43,248 bases of DNA from Syntrophobacter sp. SbD1 (GCA_900290365.1 OMOE01000121.1:1-43248), one strand, 5' to 3'; shown: positions 8,402 to 17,800, counted from the first letter of the stretch. Program-made: numbers and translations. The notes: generated by a model from the letters alone, not told the origin.

Positions 8402-8731
8402 AATTTTTCTCCACTGTAGCGTTGCAGGTCAAAGCTCGGGAAGCCTATAGAATTTTGAGCCTACGGCGAACGGAAAATGTCCGGCCAAGCGGCTTTATCG
8501 AGCTTTGTGAAAATAAAGTCAAGGCCTTTTTGGCTTCCTTTTTTGCATCAAACTACTGATTGACAAAGAAGAGATTCTTACATTGTTAATCAGGAATGAG
8601 TCTCCGAAAGCCGTAATTTCCTTGTATAACAACGAACTCAAGCCTTATCCCAAAGAGGAGAAAGCAGCTTGATCGTATTTCAATTATTGATTTAACAAAT
8701 AATCATAACATTATCCGTAAAGGAGCGTCAA
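8402..8731. other. Divergent intergenic region between porG and the repeat-protein gene
   Basis: 330 bases that should carry both promoters. A TTGACA lies at 8560-8565 reading toward the repeat-protein gene, but no good -10 follows at 16-18 bases. The last 70 bases before 8732 are AT-rich and end in AAGGAG, a strong ribosome site 7 bases before the ATG. No riboswitch-like structure was recognised. Confidence 0.35.
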
Positions 8732-9766
8732 ATGAGGATGCGATTTGTGTGGTTTTCAATTGCGGTGGCTGCGGCCTTCGCCTTCGCACTATTTCTTGGA
8801 ATACAACAATCCGGCGCCGCTCAGGCTGGTGGCGCCGACGGGATTGTGAAATATGTCGCGGGAGAACAACAATGGGAAATGAAGGAGAAAGTCGAATCCC
8901 GGGAATTGAACGAAGCAAGCCCTGAGCAAAGAGAAAAAATACATGCTCTGAACCACCGGGATAGAGAACTTTACTTCAGCCTGGGCACTGACCAAAGGGA
9001 AGCGTTCCTTAGTCTGAGTCCTTGGGAACGCAGACAATTTTTCACTCTTGCGCCACGCGAGAGGGATTGGTTCCTGACTCTTGAACCCAAAGAAAGAATG
9101 GTATTCCTTTATCTTAGCCCCGAGGAAAGGCAGGAGTTCGCAAGTCTTTCGCCCTCGGAAAGGGAAGTGGTCATATCACTTGGACCTGACCTTAGATACC
9201 GCTTCTTCAGTCTCGCACCTTGGGAAAGGGACTTTTTCATAACTCTGGGACCCCGTGAAAGAAGTGGGTTCATTGCTTTAAGTCCTGATGAAAGATATGG
9301 CTTCTACGCGATGGATCCCCAGGAAAGAAGCGGGTTCTTCACTGCAAGTGGGGCCGGAAAAAGAAAGGAACTGGCGGAAAGGGCACAAAGAGGCGAGTTT
9401 CGTAAAGCCCGTGAGGCCGAAAGAGGCGAGGCACAGGGCATGAAACCGCAGGGACAGGCCCCAATGGGGGTACAGAAGAACATGCAACCTCAGGAAAAGA
9501 CCCCGGCCGGAACAACCGAATCACAGACCCCGGCCTTCAGAGAGCGTGAAAAGGGAGAGTACCAGGGCGCAAAACCCCAGGAAAACACTTCAACAGGAGC
9601 TATGGAACAGCAGGCCCCTGCTGCAAGGGAGCGTGAAAGGGGCGAGCATACGCAAGGCATGAAGCCGGAAGGAAACCAGCCGGTCGGTGCTCAGAAAAAT
9701 ACACAGCCCGAAACGCAGTACGCACCGAATACACAGAAAAAAGAAGGCGCCGGCAACGGCTATTGA
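8732..9766 (+). CDS. Exported protein with thirteen tandem 11-residue repeats
   Basis: A 344-residue protein with a signal peptide (residues 1-30; hydrophobic AVAAAFAFALFLG, cleavage near GAA-QAG). Residues 63-205 are thirteen uninterrupted 11-residue units with consensus (S/A/G)P-x-ER-x-x-F-x-x-L, for example SPWERRQFFTL, APRERDWFLTL and GPRERSGFIAL. Residues 206-344 are low-complexity, rich in Gln, Glu, Pro and Gly, with repeated phrases such as REREKGE, QGAKPQ and PVGAQKN. I do not know a named family for it; DUF3106-like proteins also carry LSPEER motifs but without this strict period. It is likely periplasmic or surface-exposed. AAGGAG precedes the ATG. A second exported protein follows 116 bases later. 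Confidence 0.85.
   Translation: MRMRFVWFSIAVAAAFAFALFLGIQQSGAAQAGGADGIVKYVAGEQQWEMKEKVESRELNEASPEQREKIHALNHRDRELYFSLGTDQREAFLSLSPWERRQFFTLAPRERDWFLTLEPKERMVFLYLSPEERQEFASLSPSEREVVISLGPDLRYRFFSLAPWERDFFITLGPRERSGFIALSPDERYGFYAMDPQERSGFFTASGAGKRKELAERAQRGEFRKAREAERGEAQGMKPQGQAPMGVQKNMQPQEKTPAGTTESQTPAFREREKGEYQGAKPQENTSTGAMEQQAPAARERERGEHTQGMKPEGNQPVGAQKNTQPETQYAPNTQKKEGAGNGY
8918..9346 (+). repeat. Thirteen tandem 33-bp coding repeats
   Basis: The DNA encoding residues 63-205 is thirteen 33-bp units without insertion or deletion. The units have diverged at the DNA level while keeping P, ER, F and L positions. The first three units and unit 9 (GPDLRYRFFSL) are the most divergent; units 4-7 and 10-13 fit best. 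Confidence 0.85.
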
Positions 9767-9882
9767 GGGAAGACGGAGAACGGAAATCTGTATCCTTGCC
9801 TCTGTACTCCGCCCTCCTTTGAGCGGCGGCAACCAGGAGCATGATCGTTGAAAGACAATCTGATATGATTGGAGGATATAAA

Positions 9883-10242
9883 ATGAGATTGAGAAGAAAT
9901 TCCCGGATTACGTGGGGTTTGATTGTGGCTGTTTTGTCGGTTGGTGTGTTTTTCACGGTAACAGGAGCCGGAACGAGTTTCGCCCAGTCCTCTGCACGGT
10001 GCGATAATTATGCCAGGGACTATGCCGACCACCACAGCGGTGGAGGAGGAAATGTCCTGGGAGGTGCAATAGGAGGGGCCGCTACGGGAGCGATCCTGGG
10101 CGGAATCGTCGGTGGCGGCAGAGGTGCCGGAACAGGCGCCGCAATAGGCGGAGGAATAGGCGCGCTGGGTGGCAGCGCTCAGGCATCTAATGACTGGTCC
10201 CGGCTTTATAATCGGGCCTATGATCGCTGCATGTCCGAATAA
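9883..10242 (+). CDS. Exported glycine-zipper protein
   Basis: A 119-residue protein with a signal peptide (cleavage near SFA-QSS, about residue 34). The central segment 56-97 is a glycine zipper (GGAIGGAATGAILGGIVGGG and GAGTGAAIGGGIGALGG) that could form two packed hydrophobic helices. Two cysteines, C40 and C116, flank it and could form a disulfide. Glycine-zipper proteins of this sort are often small envelope proteins of unknown role. ATG 9883 is chosen because GGAGG sits 7 nt upstream and the signal peptide begins there; the upstream ATG at 9841 has no good site. It may share a transcript with the repeat-protein gene. Confidence 0.75.
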   Translation: MRLRRNSRITWGLIVAVLSVGVFFTVTGAGTSFAQSSARCDNYARDYADHHSGGGGNVLGGAIGGAATGAILGGIVGGGRGAGTGAAIGGGIGALGGSAQASNDWSRLYNRAYDRCMSE

Positions 10243-10314
10243 CAAGCCCTCCGGTTGTCATCCTCGGTATAGAGGCCTGGACTTCGGTGAATGGTCGCTC
10301 GCTCGACTGTCTTC

Positions 10315-10914
10315 CTACCCGGGTGAATTCGTGGTCAACGCCTGGATCTCCTGCCTTCGGTAACAGTCGATTGTATGATCATTCACCATTCCGGTGGCTT
10401 GCATGTGAGCGTAAACTATCGTGGGTCCCACAAATGAGAACCCCCTTTTTTGCAAAGCTTTGCTGATCGTTTCCGATTGCGAACTCTTCGAGGGGTAGTC
10501 TTCCAGTTTCCGGAGCACATTCACAATAGGCTTATTATCGATAAAGCCCCAGATGTAAGCCCCAAAACTCCCGAAGTCCTCCTGGACTTCGAGGAACCTT
10601 CCGGCGTTATTCACCGCAGCGTGAACTTTTGCACGGTTACGTATAATCCCAGGGTTTGAGAGGAGTTCGTGGATTTTGGCCTCATCATAGCGGGCAACCT
10701 TTTCGGGATCGAACCAGTCGAAGGCAATGCGGAAGCTTTTCCTTTTCTTCAGGATCGTATACCAACTCAGTCCTGCCTGAAAGGCCTCCAGAATAAGGAA
10801 TTCAAATAGGTGCCGGTCGTCATGAATCGGAACACCCCATTCCTTGTCATGGTACTCCAGGTACTCGGGCTTGCTCAGATCCACCCAGGGGCATCTTTTG
10901 ACGGAATCATTCAT
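10315..10914 (-). CDS. tag: DNA-3-methyladenine glycosylase I
   Basis: A 199-residue Tag glycosylase, which removes 3-methyladenine from alkylated DNA as the first step of base-excision repair. The zinc-snap ligands are visible: C8 (RCPWV), H22 (YHDKEWG) and the C-terminal HxxxC (DHTIDCYRR). EAFQAGLSWYTILKKR and FSFVGPTIVYAHMQATG are also family signatures. ATG 10914 fits the usual length and has AAGGGG upstream; a 29-residue longer reading would run into the neighbouring gene. It starts 1 base after the zinc-ribbon gene stop, so the two are co-transcribed. Confidence 0.93.
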   Translation of the reverse strand: MNDSVKRCPWVDLSKPEYLEYHDKEWGVPIHDDRHLFEFLILEAFQAGLSWYTILKKRKSFRIAFDWFDPEKVARYDEAKIHELLSNPGIIRNRAKVHAAVNNAGRFLEVQEDFGSFGAYIWGFIDNKPIVNVLRKLEDYPSKSSQSETISKALQKRGFSFVGPTIVYAHMQATGMVNDHTIDCYRRQEIQALTTNSPG

Positions 10915-10915
10915 T

Positions 10916-11242
10916 TCAAACCCCTTCAAGCAGCTTGTAATACTCTTTGAGAGTACGGATGGATTCCATTGTAGTTTGGAACAAGAGCCAACTGAGAACA
11001 ATGATTCCTATTGTGAGTCCGATCTTCCATGTCCGAGTCATCTGTGGATGCAGCCAGATCAGAGGCAACGCCAGAGGCCCCACACAACAGAGCGCCAAGA
11101 CAATAAAGGAATTTCGGAAATACCATTGAATCTTATTCTGTACAAAGCGCGGGTGGCCGGAGGTGTCGAAAAACTCACCGCAATGTTTACACTTTATCGC
11201 GTCGTCTTGAATTTCTTCAGCACAGAATGGACACTTTTTCAT
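10916..11242 (-). CDS. Zinc-ribbon membrane protein
   Basis: A 108-residue protein with an N-terminal zinc ribbon (C4/C7 and C18/C21, CPFCAEEI and CKHCGE). Two hydrophobic segments follow, at about 43-63 (NSFIVLALCCVGPLALPLIW) and 73-91 (IGLTIGIIVLSWLLF). Such proteins are widespread and mostly uncharacterised. It is the first gene of a two-gene unit with tag. Its ribosome site (GAGAGG, 5 bases before the ATG) falls in the arm of a small hairpin. Confidence 0.8.
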   Translation of the reverse strand: MKKCPFCAEEIQDDAIKCKHCGEFFDTSGHPRFVQNKIQWYFRNSFIVLALCCVGPLALPLIWLHPQMTRTWKIGLTIGIIVLSWLLFQTTMESIRTLKEYYKLLEGV

Positions 11243-11248
11243 TATAAC

Positions 11249-11262
11249 CTCTCTTCGGAGAG
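11249..11262 (-). promoter_or_regulatory. Small hairpin covering the ribosome site of the zinc-ribbon gene
   Basis: Read on the minus strand, CTCTC-CGAA-GAGAG ends inside the ribosome site GAGAGG, 6 bases before the ATG at 11242. If it folds in mRNA it would hide the site and lower translation. It is a short stem (5 bp), so the effect is inferred. Confidence 0.3.
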
Positions 11263-11439
11263 AACACTTGTTTCCCGCTATGAGAATACTCTTGTATCAT
11301 CTCATTTGGTAAGATAGAAATCACAAAGTGAAACTTCGGGTCCCTGTTGAGTCGGCAATCCAAAACGGCCTTGCAGATTCTTCCCTTCGCTCGTCTTTTC
11401 TTTGCGGGGTGAACAAAATAGCATGTACTGGAGCCGGAA

Positions 11440-13473
11440 ATGCATGATCAAGACAAAACCAAAGAGCAACTGATCACAGAATTGCATGCATTACGGCTGA
11501 GGCTTGCTGAATCGGAGAAAGACAAGACGGAGCGCAAGCGGGCCCAGGAGGCGCTGCGGGAGAGCGAAGAGTTGCATCGCACGCTTGTCAGCTTATCCCC
11601 CGACGCTATCACGGTGGCGGACTTGAATGGCTGGCTCACCTTTGCTTCTCCCAAGGCCAGACAAATATTTGGACATTCTCCTGATGACGAAGTCCTTGGA
11701 CGAAGTCTGTGGGATTATGTTGTCCCGGAAGAGCAGGAAAAGGCATATGCGAATATACTGGATCTGCTGACAGGAGGAACTTTCGCAGATCGTGAATACA
11801 CTCTGATCAAACAGGATGGGACCCGCTTTATCGGAGAGATCAACGCTGCTGTCATTGATTGTTCCGACGGCAGCCCAATGAGAATGATCATCATTATCCG
11901 TGATATCACCGAGCGCAAGCGGGCAGCCGATGAACTCCTTGAATCCGAAAATAAGTTCAAGAGCTTTGCAGAAAATGCGCTTGCAGGCATCTATCTGCTA
12001 CAGGACGGAGTTTTCAAATATGTAAGCCCAAAGTTCGCTCAAATGTTTGGCTACACGGTTGAAGAATGTCTGAACGGCTTGCATTACCGGAACCTGGTCT
12101 ACAAGGAGGACTTGGCCAAGGTCGACGAACAGATCAGGATACGAACATCGGGCGAAGTCGAATTCATTCACTTTACCGCCAGGGGGCTGAAGAAAAGCGG
12201 ACAGATTTTCCACGTTGAAGTTTATGCTTCCACAGGCAATTATAATGGAAGCCCGGCAGCCACGGGGACTATTCTGGACATCACAGACCGCAAGCGGACC
12301 GAGGAGGAAAGAAAGAAACTCGAGGAACAACTGTTCCAGTCCCAGAAGATGGAGTCAGTAGGGCGGCTGGCAGGAGGTGTGGCGCACGATTTCAACAACA
12401 TGCTGGGAGTGATCATCGGCCGGGCGGAAATGGCTCTGCAAAAGGACGTCTCCAATGCCAAATTCCAGCACAATCTAAAAGAGATCCTCAAAGCGGGCCA
12501 GCGTTCAGCGGGCCTTACCCGGCAGCTGCTGGCCTTTGCCTGCAAACAGACCGCCATCCCGAAGATACTGGATTTGAACGACACGATCTCGGGCATGCTC
12601 AAAATGTTGAGGCGGCTCATCGCCGAGGATATCAAACTGTCCTGGCAACCGGGACTCGATCTATGGGAAGTCAAAATTGATCCATCGCAGGTGGACCAGA
12701 TTCTGGCCAATCTTGTTGTCAATGCCCGCGATGCCATTTCCGGAGCAGGCGCCGTCACTATGATGACCCACAATGTTGCGATCGATGATTGCAATAAGGC
12801 CGAGATCTCCGAATTTATTCCCGGAGAATACGTCCTGCTGACCGTGAGCGACACCGGAACGGGTATGAGTAGGGAAGTACGCGAGAATATCTTCGAGCCT
12901 TTTTTTACCACCAAGGAAGTGGGCGTGGGAACCGGGCTGGGATTGTCCACCGTTTACGGCATCGTTAAACAAAACGATGGTTTCATTTATGTTGCCAGTG
13001 AATCGGGGAAAGGAACCACGTTTAAAATCTACCTGCCCCGGTTCGTGGCTGAAACCGCAGATGTCCCCTGTGAGGAGGTGGCCTGCAAGCCCCCGACAGG
13101 TACGGAAACCATCCTGTTGGTCGAGGACGATGAAGCGATCCTGAGCCTGAGCAAAATGATTCTCGAAAATCTGGGCTACACGGTCCTGGCTGCGCATAAT
13201 CCGACCTACGTCTTTCATCTTGTCGAGGATCATCCGGGAGATATTCACCTGCTGATCACGGACGTAGTGATGCCGGAGATGAACGGGCGAGAACTGGCAG
13301 AACAGCTCATCACTGTCCGTCCGAACCTCAAGTGCCTGTATATGTCGGGCTATACCGCCGATGTGATAGCACGTCGGGGCATTCTGGACGAAGGAGTAAA
13401 CTTCATTCAGAAACCTTTCGGCAGCGAAGTTCTTGCGGCAAGAGTCAGACAAGCGTTGGACCACTTGGAATAG
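11440..13473 (+). CDS. Hybrid sensor histidine kinase: PAS-PAS-HisKA-HATPase-REC
   Basis: A 677-residue soluble hybrid kinase with no membrane segment, so it senses a cytoplasmic signal. After a coiled coil (1-45) come two PAS domains (about 45-160, ending DITERKR, and 165-287, ending DITDRKR). The phosphorylated H316 lies in GRLAGGVAHDFNN. The ATPase follows: N-box NLVVNARDAI (N428), DTGTGM (471-476), FEPFFTTK and GTGLGLSTVYG. A C-terminal receiver has D608 (LLITDVVMPEMNG) and K658. The close H-box and the order match NtrB/FixL-like hybrid kinases. GGAG precedes the ATG. No response regulator with an output domain is nearby, so the partner is unknown. Confidence 0.9.
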   Translation: MHDQDKTKEQLITELHALRLRLAESEKDKTERKRAQEALRESEELHRTLVSLSPDAITVADLNGWLTFASPKARQIFGHSPDDEVLGRSLWDYVVPEEQEKAYANILDLLTGGTFADREYTLIKQDGTRFIGEINAAVIDCSDGSPMRMIIIIRDITERKRAADELLESENKFKSFAENALAGIYLLQDGVFKYVSPKFAQMFGYTVEECLNGLHYRNLVYKEDLAKVDEQIRIRTSGEVEFIHFTARGLKKSGQIFHVEVYASTGNYNGSPAATGTILDITDRKRTEEERKKLEEQLFQSQKMESVGRLAGGVAHDFNNMLGVIIGRAEMALQKDVSNAKFQHNLKEILKAGQRSAGLTRQLLAFACKQTAIPKILDLNDTISGMLKMLRRLIAEDIKLSWQPGLDLWEVKIDPSQVDQILANLVVNARDAISGAGAVTMMTHNVAIDDCNKAEISEFIPGEYVLLTVSDTGTGMSREVRENIFEPFFTTKEVGVGTGLGLSTVYGIVKQNDGFIYVASESGKGTTFKIYLPRFVAETADVPCEEVACKPPTGTETILLVEDDEAILSLSKMILENLGYTVLAAHNPTYVFHLVEDHPGDIHLLITDVVMPEMNGRELAEQLITVRPNLKCLYMSGYTADVIARRGILDEGVNFIQKPFGSEVLAARVRQALDHLE

Positions 13474-13482
13474 ATGGTCGTA

Positions 13483-13508
13483 AGATTTTAGATTTTAGAT
13501 TTTAGATT
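13483..13508. repeat. Heptamer microrepeat (AGATTTT, 3.7 copies)
   Basis: AGATTTT is repeated without error at 13483-13489, 13490-13496 and 13497-13503, then AGATT. It sits between the kinase stop and panC and belongs to a set of short-period repeats in this window. Confidence 0.8.
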
Positions 13509-13597
13509 GGATTATCAGGTCCTAACCAGAAATTCTGCGATCTTGAATTTGCAATCATAAATCTGGAATTCCTAATTGACGTCATTGAGGAGTTGAC

Positions 13598-14452
13598 ATG
13601 CGCAGGGTTGAAAATATCGCTGATATGCAGCGGCTGGCGGACACTTGGCGCGCCGGCGGAGAGCGTATAGCTTTCGTACCGACAATGGGCTTTCTCCACG
13701 AGGGCCACCTCGATCTTTTGCGGACTGCCCGGAAAATGGGGACTAAGAGCGTAATAAGTATTTTTGTGAATCCGACCCAATTTGCGCCCACCGAAGACTT
13801 CGAGAGCTATCCAAGAGATCTTGGGGGCGACCTCGATCTTGCAACCGAGGTTGGAACGGACGCAGCATTCATTCCCCCGGTAGATGAGATGTATCCGGAG
13901 GGGTTCCAGACATATGTGCATGTCGACAGGGTAACCGAAAACCTTTGCGGCAGGAGCAGGCCTATTTTCTTTCGCGGCGTCGCCACCGTGGTCTGCAAAT
14001 TATTCCACGCCGTAAAGCCTCACATTTCGATATTCGGGCAAAAGGACTTTCAGCAGCTTGTGACTATCAAACGAATGGTCAAAGACATGAATATGGATAT
14101 CGAAATTGTCGGCCACCCGATTGTCCGTGAAAAAGACGGCCTTGCCATGAGCAGCCGAAACACATATCTCACCCAGGAGCAACGGCCCGTGGCCCTGCGG
14201 CTCAACAGGTGCTTGAAGGAAGCGCAAAAGCTGGTCGATTCGGGAGAAAGAAACGCAGAGATGATTTTAAAGGCAGCCGGCGATTTGCTTACAACAGGTG
14301 GGGGGGCCACGGTCGACTATGCCAGGCTCTGCAACCCTGATACTATCGAGGACGTGGAAGTTATAAGCGGGCCGACTCTGCTGGCGTTGGCCGTTTGGGT
14401 AGGCAAGACGAGGCTGATAGATAACTGCCTCTTAAAGGCAATTAAGAATTAA
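13598..14452 (+). CDS. panC: Pantothenate synthetase (pantoate-beta-alanine ligase)
   Basis: A 284-residue PanC, which joins pantoate and beta-alanine using ATP in the last step of pantothenate (CoA precursor) synthesis. Signatures are FVPTMGFLHEGHLDLL (HxGH of the nucleotidyltransferase fold), VSIFVNPTQFAPTEDFESYP, the pantoate-binding FGQKDFQQL and DGLAMSSRN (the KMSKS-like loop). Length is normal. GAGGAG is 6 bases before the ATG. The last residues (KAIKN) and the stop are encoded by a heptamer repeat that continues into the intergenic DNA, so the C-terminus may have been remodelled. No panB or panD is in the window. Confidence 0.95.
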   Translation: MRRVENIADMQRLADTWRAGGERIAFVPTMGFLHEGHLDLLRTARKMGTKSVISIFVNPTQFAPTEDFESYPRDLGGDLDLATEVGTDAAFIPPVDEMYPEGFQTYVHVDRVTENLCGRSRPIFFRGVATVVCKLFHAVKPHISIFGQKDFQQLVTIKRMVKDMNMDIEIVGHPIVREKDGLAMSSRNTYLTQEQRPVALRLNRCLKEAQKLVDSGERNAEMILKAAGDLLTTGGGATVDYARLCNPDTIEDVEVISGPTLLALAVWVGKTRLIDNCLLKAIKN

Positions 14453-14584
14453 GAATTAGGAATTAGGAATGAAAAAAACTTTAAATTATGGATTTAGGAA
14501 TTAAGGAATTAATAACAAACTCCCAATTCAGCATCGGAATTTACTAATAGAGGGATTATTGTTTTTAATTCCTAATTCCTAATT
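14440..14584. repeat. Heptamer repeats and 17-bp inverted repeat after panC
   Basis: AATTAAG (twice) then AATTAGG (twice) run from 14440 to 14467 with a strict 7-bp period, overlapping the end of panC. The arm AATTAGGAATTAGGAAT (14454-14470) is perfectly complementary to ATTCCTAATTCCTAATT (14568-14584). The pair could fold into a long AT-rich hairpin between panC and the convergent YHS gene and may serve both as terminator. Confidence 0.8.
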
Positions 14585-14590
14585 GATCCC

Positions 14591-14857
14591 TCATGGCGTC
14601 TTAGCCGGGGTAACTCCTTCCGCATCCATTTTCTTCAGGTATTTTTCCGGGTCTTTGTTGAATAGCTCAAGGCAGCCGGTGCAGCAAAAATAGACGCGTT
14701 GGCCCTTATAGTCGGCAAAGATTTTTTCATCGACTTTTCCGCCCATGACCGGGCACGACGTCTGTGAGGCCGCGTATGAGATTACGGGCATGTTCCAGCC
14801 AAATGAGAGCAGCCCCAACGTTACTGCCAACAACACGATCAATTTAATCTTTCCCAT
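14591..14857 (-). CDS. Exported YHS-domain protein of the copper efflux operon
   Basis: An 88-residue protein with a signal peptide (hydrophobic 5-20, cleavage near SYA-ASQ). A YHS/TRASH-type metal-binding domain follows: C35 (SCPVMGG), C58/C59 and C62 (YFCCTGC), with YLKKM ending the fold. Such domains bind heavy metals and are often found with copper pumps. It is the last gene of the cusB-cusA transcript, 35 bases after cusA. A periplasmic metal carrier that hands metal to the pump is a reasonable inference. Confidence 0.8.
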   Translation of the reverse strand: MGKIKLIVLLAVTLGLLSFGWNMPVISYAASQTSCPVMGGKVDEKIFADYKGQRVYFCCTGCLELFNKDPEKYLKKMDAEGVTPAKTP

Positions 14858-14892
14858 GTTTTCTCCTCGGTTGAATTAAGACTGATTAGAAA

Positions 14893-17800
14893 TCAGTCGC
14901 CGGTAGTCAAGTCCTTTTCCGGCGACTGACGACTGACGACCGACAACTGTTTCGAACGCCACACTTCATAGATCGCGGGATAAACGAGCAGTTCCATTAT
15001 AAACGAGGTGAAAATGCCGCCGACCATCGGGGCGGCGATCCGCTTCATCACATCGGAGCCGGCCCCCGTGGACCACATTATCGGCAACAGGCCCATAAAC
15101 ATGACCGCGACGGTCATAAACTTTGGCCGGAGCCTTTTGACCGCTCCTTCGACAATTGCGTGGCGCAGGTCTTCTTTCGTTTTCATGAGTCCCTTGTCCC
15201 GCCTTGAGTAGTATGCGAGGTCAAGGTAGAGCAGCATGAATACCCCTGTTTCGGCATCGACTCCCACGAGCGCGATCAGGCCGACCCAAACGGCAATGCT
15301 AAAGTTATAGCCCAGCATATAGATGAGCCAGATTGCCCCCACGGCTGAAAAAGGGACCGCCAGAAAGATGATCAGGGTCTTTGCCGCCGACCTGGTGTTC
15401 ATGTATATTAGCAGGGCTACGATCAGGAGCGTGATGGGTACGACAATAGTGAGCCTGGCTCTTACCCGGAGCATGTTTTCATACTGTCCGCTCCATACGA
15501 GCGTATACCCTGGAGGCAAATGGACGTGTGTGCCTACGACTTGCCTGGCTTGCTCAACGTAGCTTCCAACATCCCGTCCGGCGATGTTGACATTGACATA
15601 CCCGCTGAGCCTTGCGTTCTCATCACGAATCATTCCGGGAGCCGTCAAAAGCTTTAAGTCCGCCAACTGGGCAATGGGGACCTGCGTGCCGCTTTCGGTG
15701 GCGATCATGGTCCTGTTCAACCGGTCAACCGTGCTTCGATAATCACGCAAGTAGCGGATGTTTATCGGATAGCGCTCCCGGCCTTCGACCGTGGTCGAAA
15801 TGTTCTCCCCGCCGATTGCCGATGTAATCGTACTTTCGACCTGACCGACGGTTAGCCCATAGCGGGCAAGCTCTTCCCTTTTAATATCCACGTCGAGGAA
15901 AAAACCTCCGGTTGTCCGTTCGGCATAGACGCTGGTAGTCCCGGAAATATTTTTAAGAGTGGCTTCAATTTGGAGTCCTATCTGCTGGATTTTGCCGAGG
16001 TCGGGGCCAAGTATCTTGATTCCGACAGGAGTGCGCACACCGGTATCGTTCATGTCCACCCTTGCTTTGATAGGCATGGTCCAGGCGTTTACGACCCCCG
16101 GTATCTGCATGGCCTTATCCAGGCCGTTGGGTCCATAGATCAGGTCTTGGGTGCTGGGGTGGTCAGGCCATGCCGTGCACAGGATATTTTTGAGCCATTC
16201 GGGCGCCCAATCCGAATACCAGGTCGGAATTTTCGGCCACTCGGACTGTGGCCTGAGAACGATCACCGTCTCCATCATCGACAAAGGCGCCGGGTCGGTA
16301 GCCGTCTCGGCTCGCCCGGCCTTGCCGAAAACGCGTTCGACTTCCGGAAACGATTTCAGGATCTTGTCCTGGATCTGCAAGACCCGCTGGGCTTCGGTTA
16401 CGGAAATGCCCGGGACAGTAGAAGGCATATATAGCAGCGTTCCCTCATCGAGAGGCGGCATGAACTCGGAGCCGATTCTTTCAAAAACTCCGATGCGGGG
16501 GGCAAAGGTAACCGCCACGACCAGGAAGGCAGCAAAAATTGTGGCCCACTTGTGTCTCAGGACGAATTCCACCATCGGCTGATAGATTCTCATCAGCGGG
16601 CGGCTTATCGGATGGTTCTCCTCGCTGTGGATCTTGCCGACCAGGACGGCGTTCACCATGCGCGCCAGGATCCTGGGGCGAAACGAGAAATCCTTCATGC
16701 GCGTGAAGAGCAGCCGGATGGCCGGGTCCAGGGTGATTGCCAATACGGCGGCAATGATCATGGAAAAATTCTTGGTGAATGCGAGGGGTTTAAAGAGCCT
16801 TCCCTCCTGGGCCTCCAGCACAAAAATCGGCATGAAGGAAACCGCTATCACCAGAAGTGCAAAAAAGCTCGGACCTCCGACCTCCTTCACGGCGCTAACG
16901 ACCACATTCTTGAAATCTCCGACCCTGCCTCCAGTGTCCCAGTGCTCAAGCTTCTTATGTGTCTGCTCGACGACGACTATGGCGGCGTCCACCATGGCGC
17001 CTACGGCTATCGCAATACCGCCCAGGGACATGATATTTGCCGTAAGGTTCATCCCATACATCGGAATGAAGGAAATTATTACCGCAACCGGAATGGTGAT
17101 AATCGGAATAATGGCGCTCGGAATGTGCCACAGGAAGACTAGGATCACCAAGCTGACTATGAGCAGTTCTTCCAGCAGCGTATGTTTGAGCGTATCGATC
17201 GACCGGGTGATGAGGTCGGCCCGGTCGTATGTAGTGACCAGTTCAACTCCCTTGGGAAGGTTGGGGGTGATTTCGGCCAGCTTGGCCTTGACCCTGTCTA
17301 TGACTTTCAAGGCGTTTTCGCCGTAGCGCATGACAACGATTCCGCCCACAGTCTCGCCCTCACCGTCGAGTTCGGCGACGCCCCGGCGAATATCGGGCCC
17401 CATGACTACTTTGCCCAGGTTTTTGACCAGGATGGGCGTTCCGGTCGTGTCATTGGTCCCCACGACCACGTTTTCTATGTCGCTCAAATTTTTTACATAG
17501 CCTCTGCCCCGCACCATGTATTCACGGCCGGAAAACTCGACGAGCCGGCCTCCCACGTCGTTATTGCTCTGCCGAATCGCTTCTGTCACCTTTTCCATCG
17601 GCACTTTGTAAGAGATAAGGGCGTTGGGGTCGAGGTTGACCTGGTATTGGCGTACAAATCCCCCTATCGGAGCCACTTCGGCAACACCGGGCACCGACTG
17701 GATTTCATATTTTAAAAACCAGTCCTGGATTGAGCGCAGTTCCGCAAGATCATGCCCACCGGTTTTGTCCACGAGCGCGTACTCAAATACCCAGCCGATG

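Noticed and set aside
12661..13464. Long minus-strand open frame opposite the first hybrid kinase
   Set aside because: It mirrors strongly supported kinase and receiver motifs on the plus strand, and its residues show no family pattern.
16552..17326. Long plus-strand open frames opposite cusA
   Set aside because: They read antisense to conserved RND helices; composition is His/Arg-rich and without motifs.
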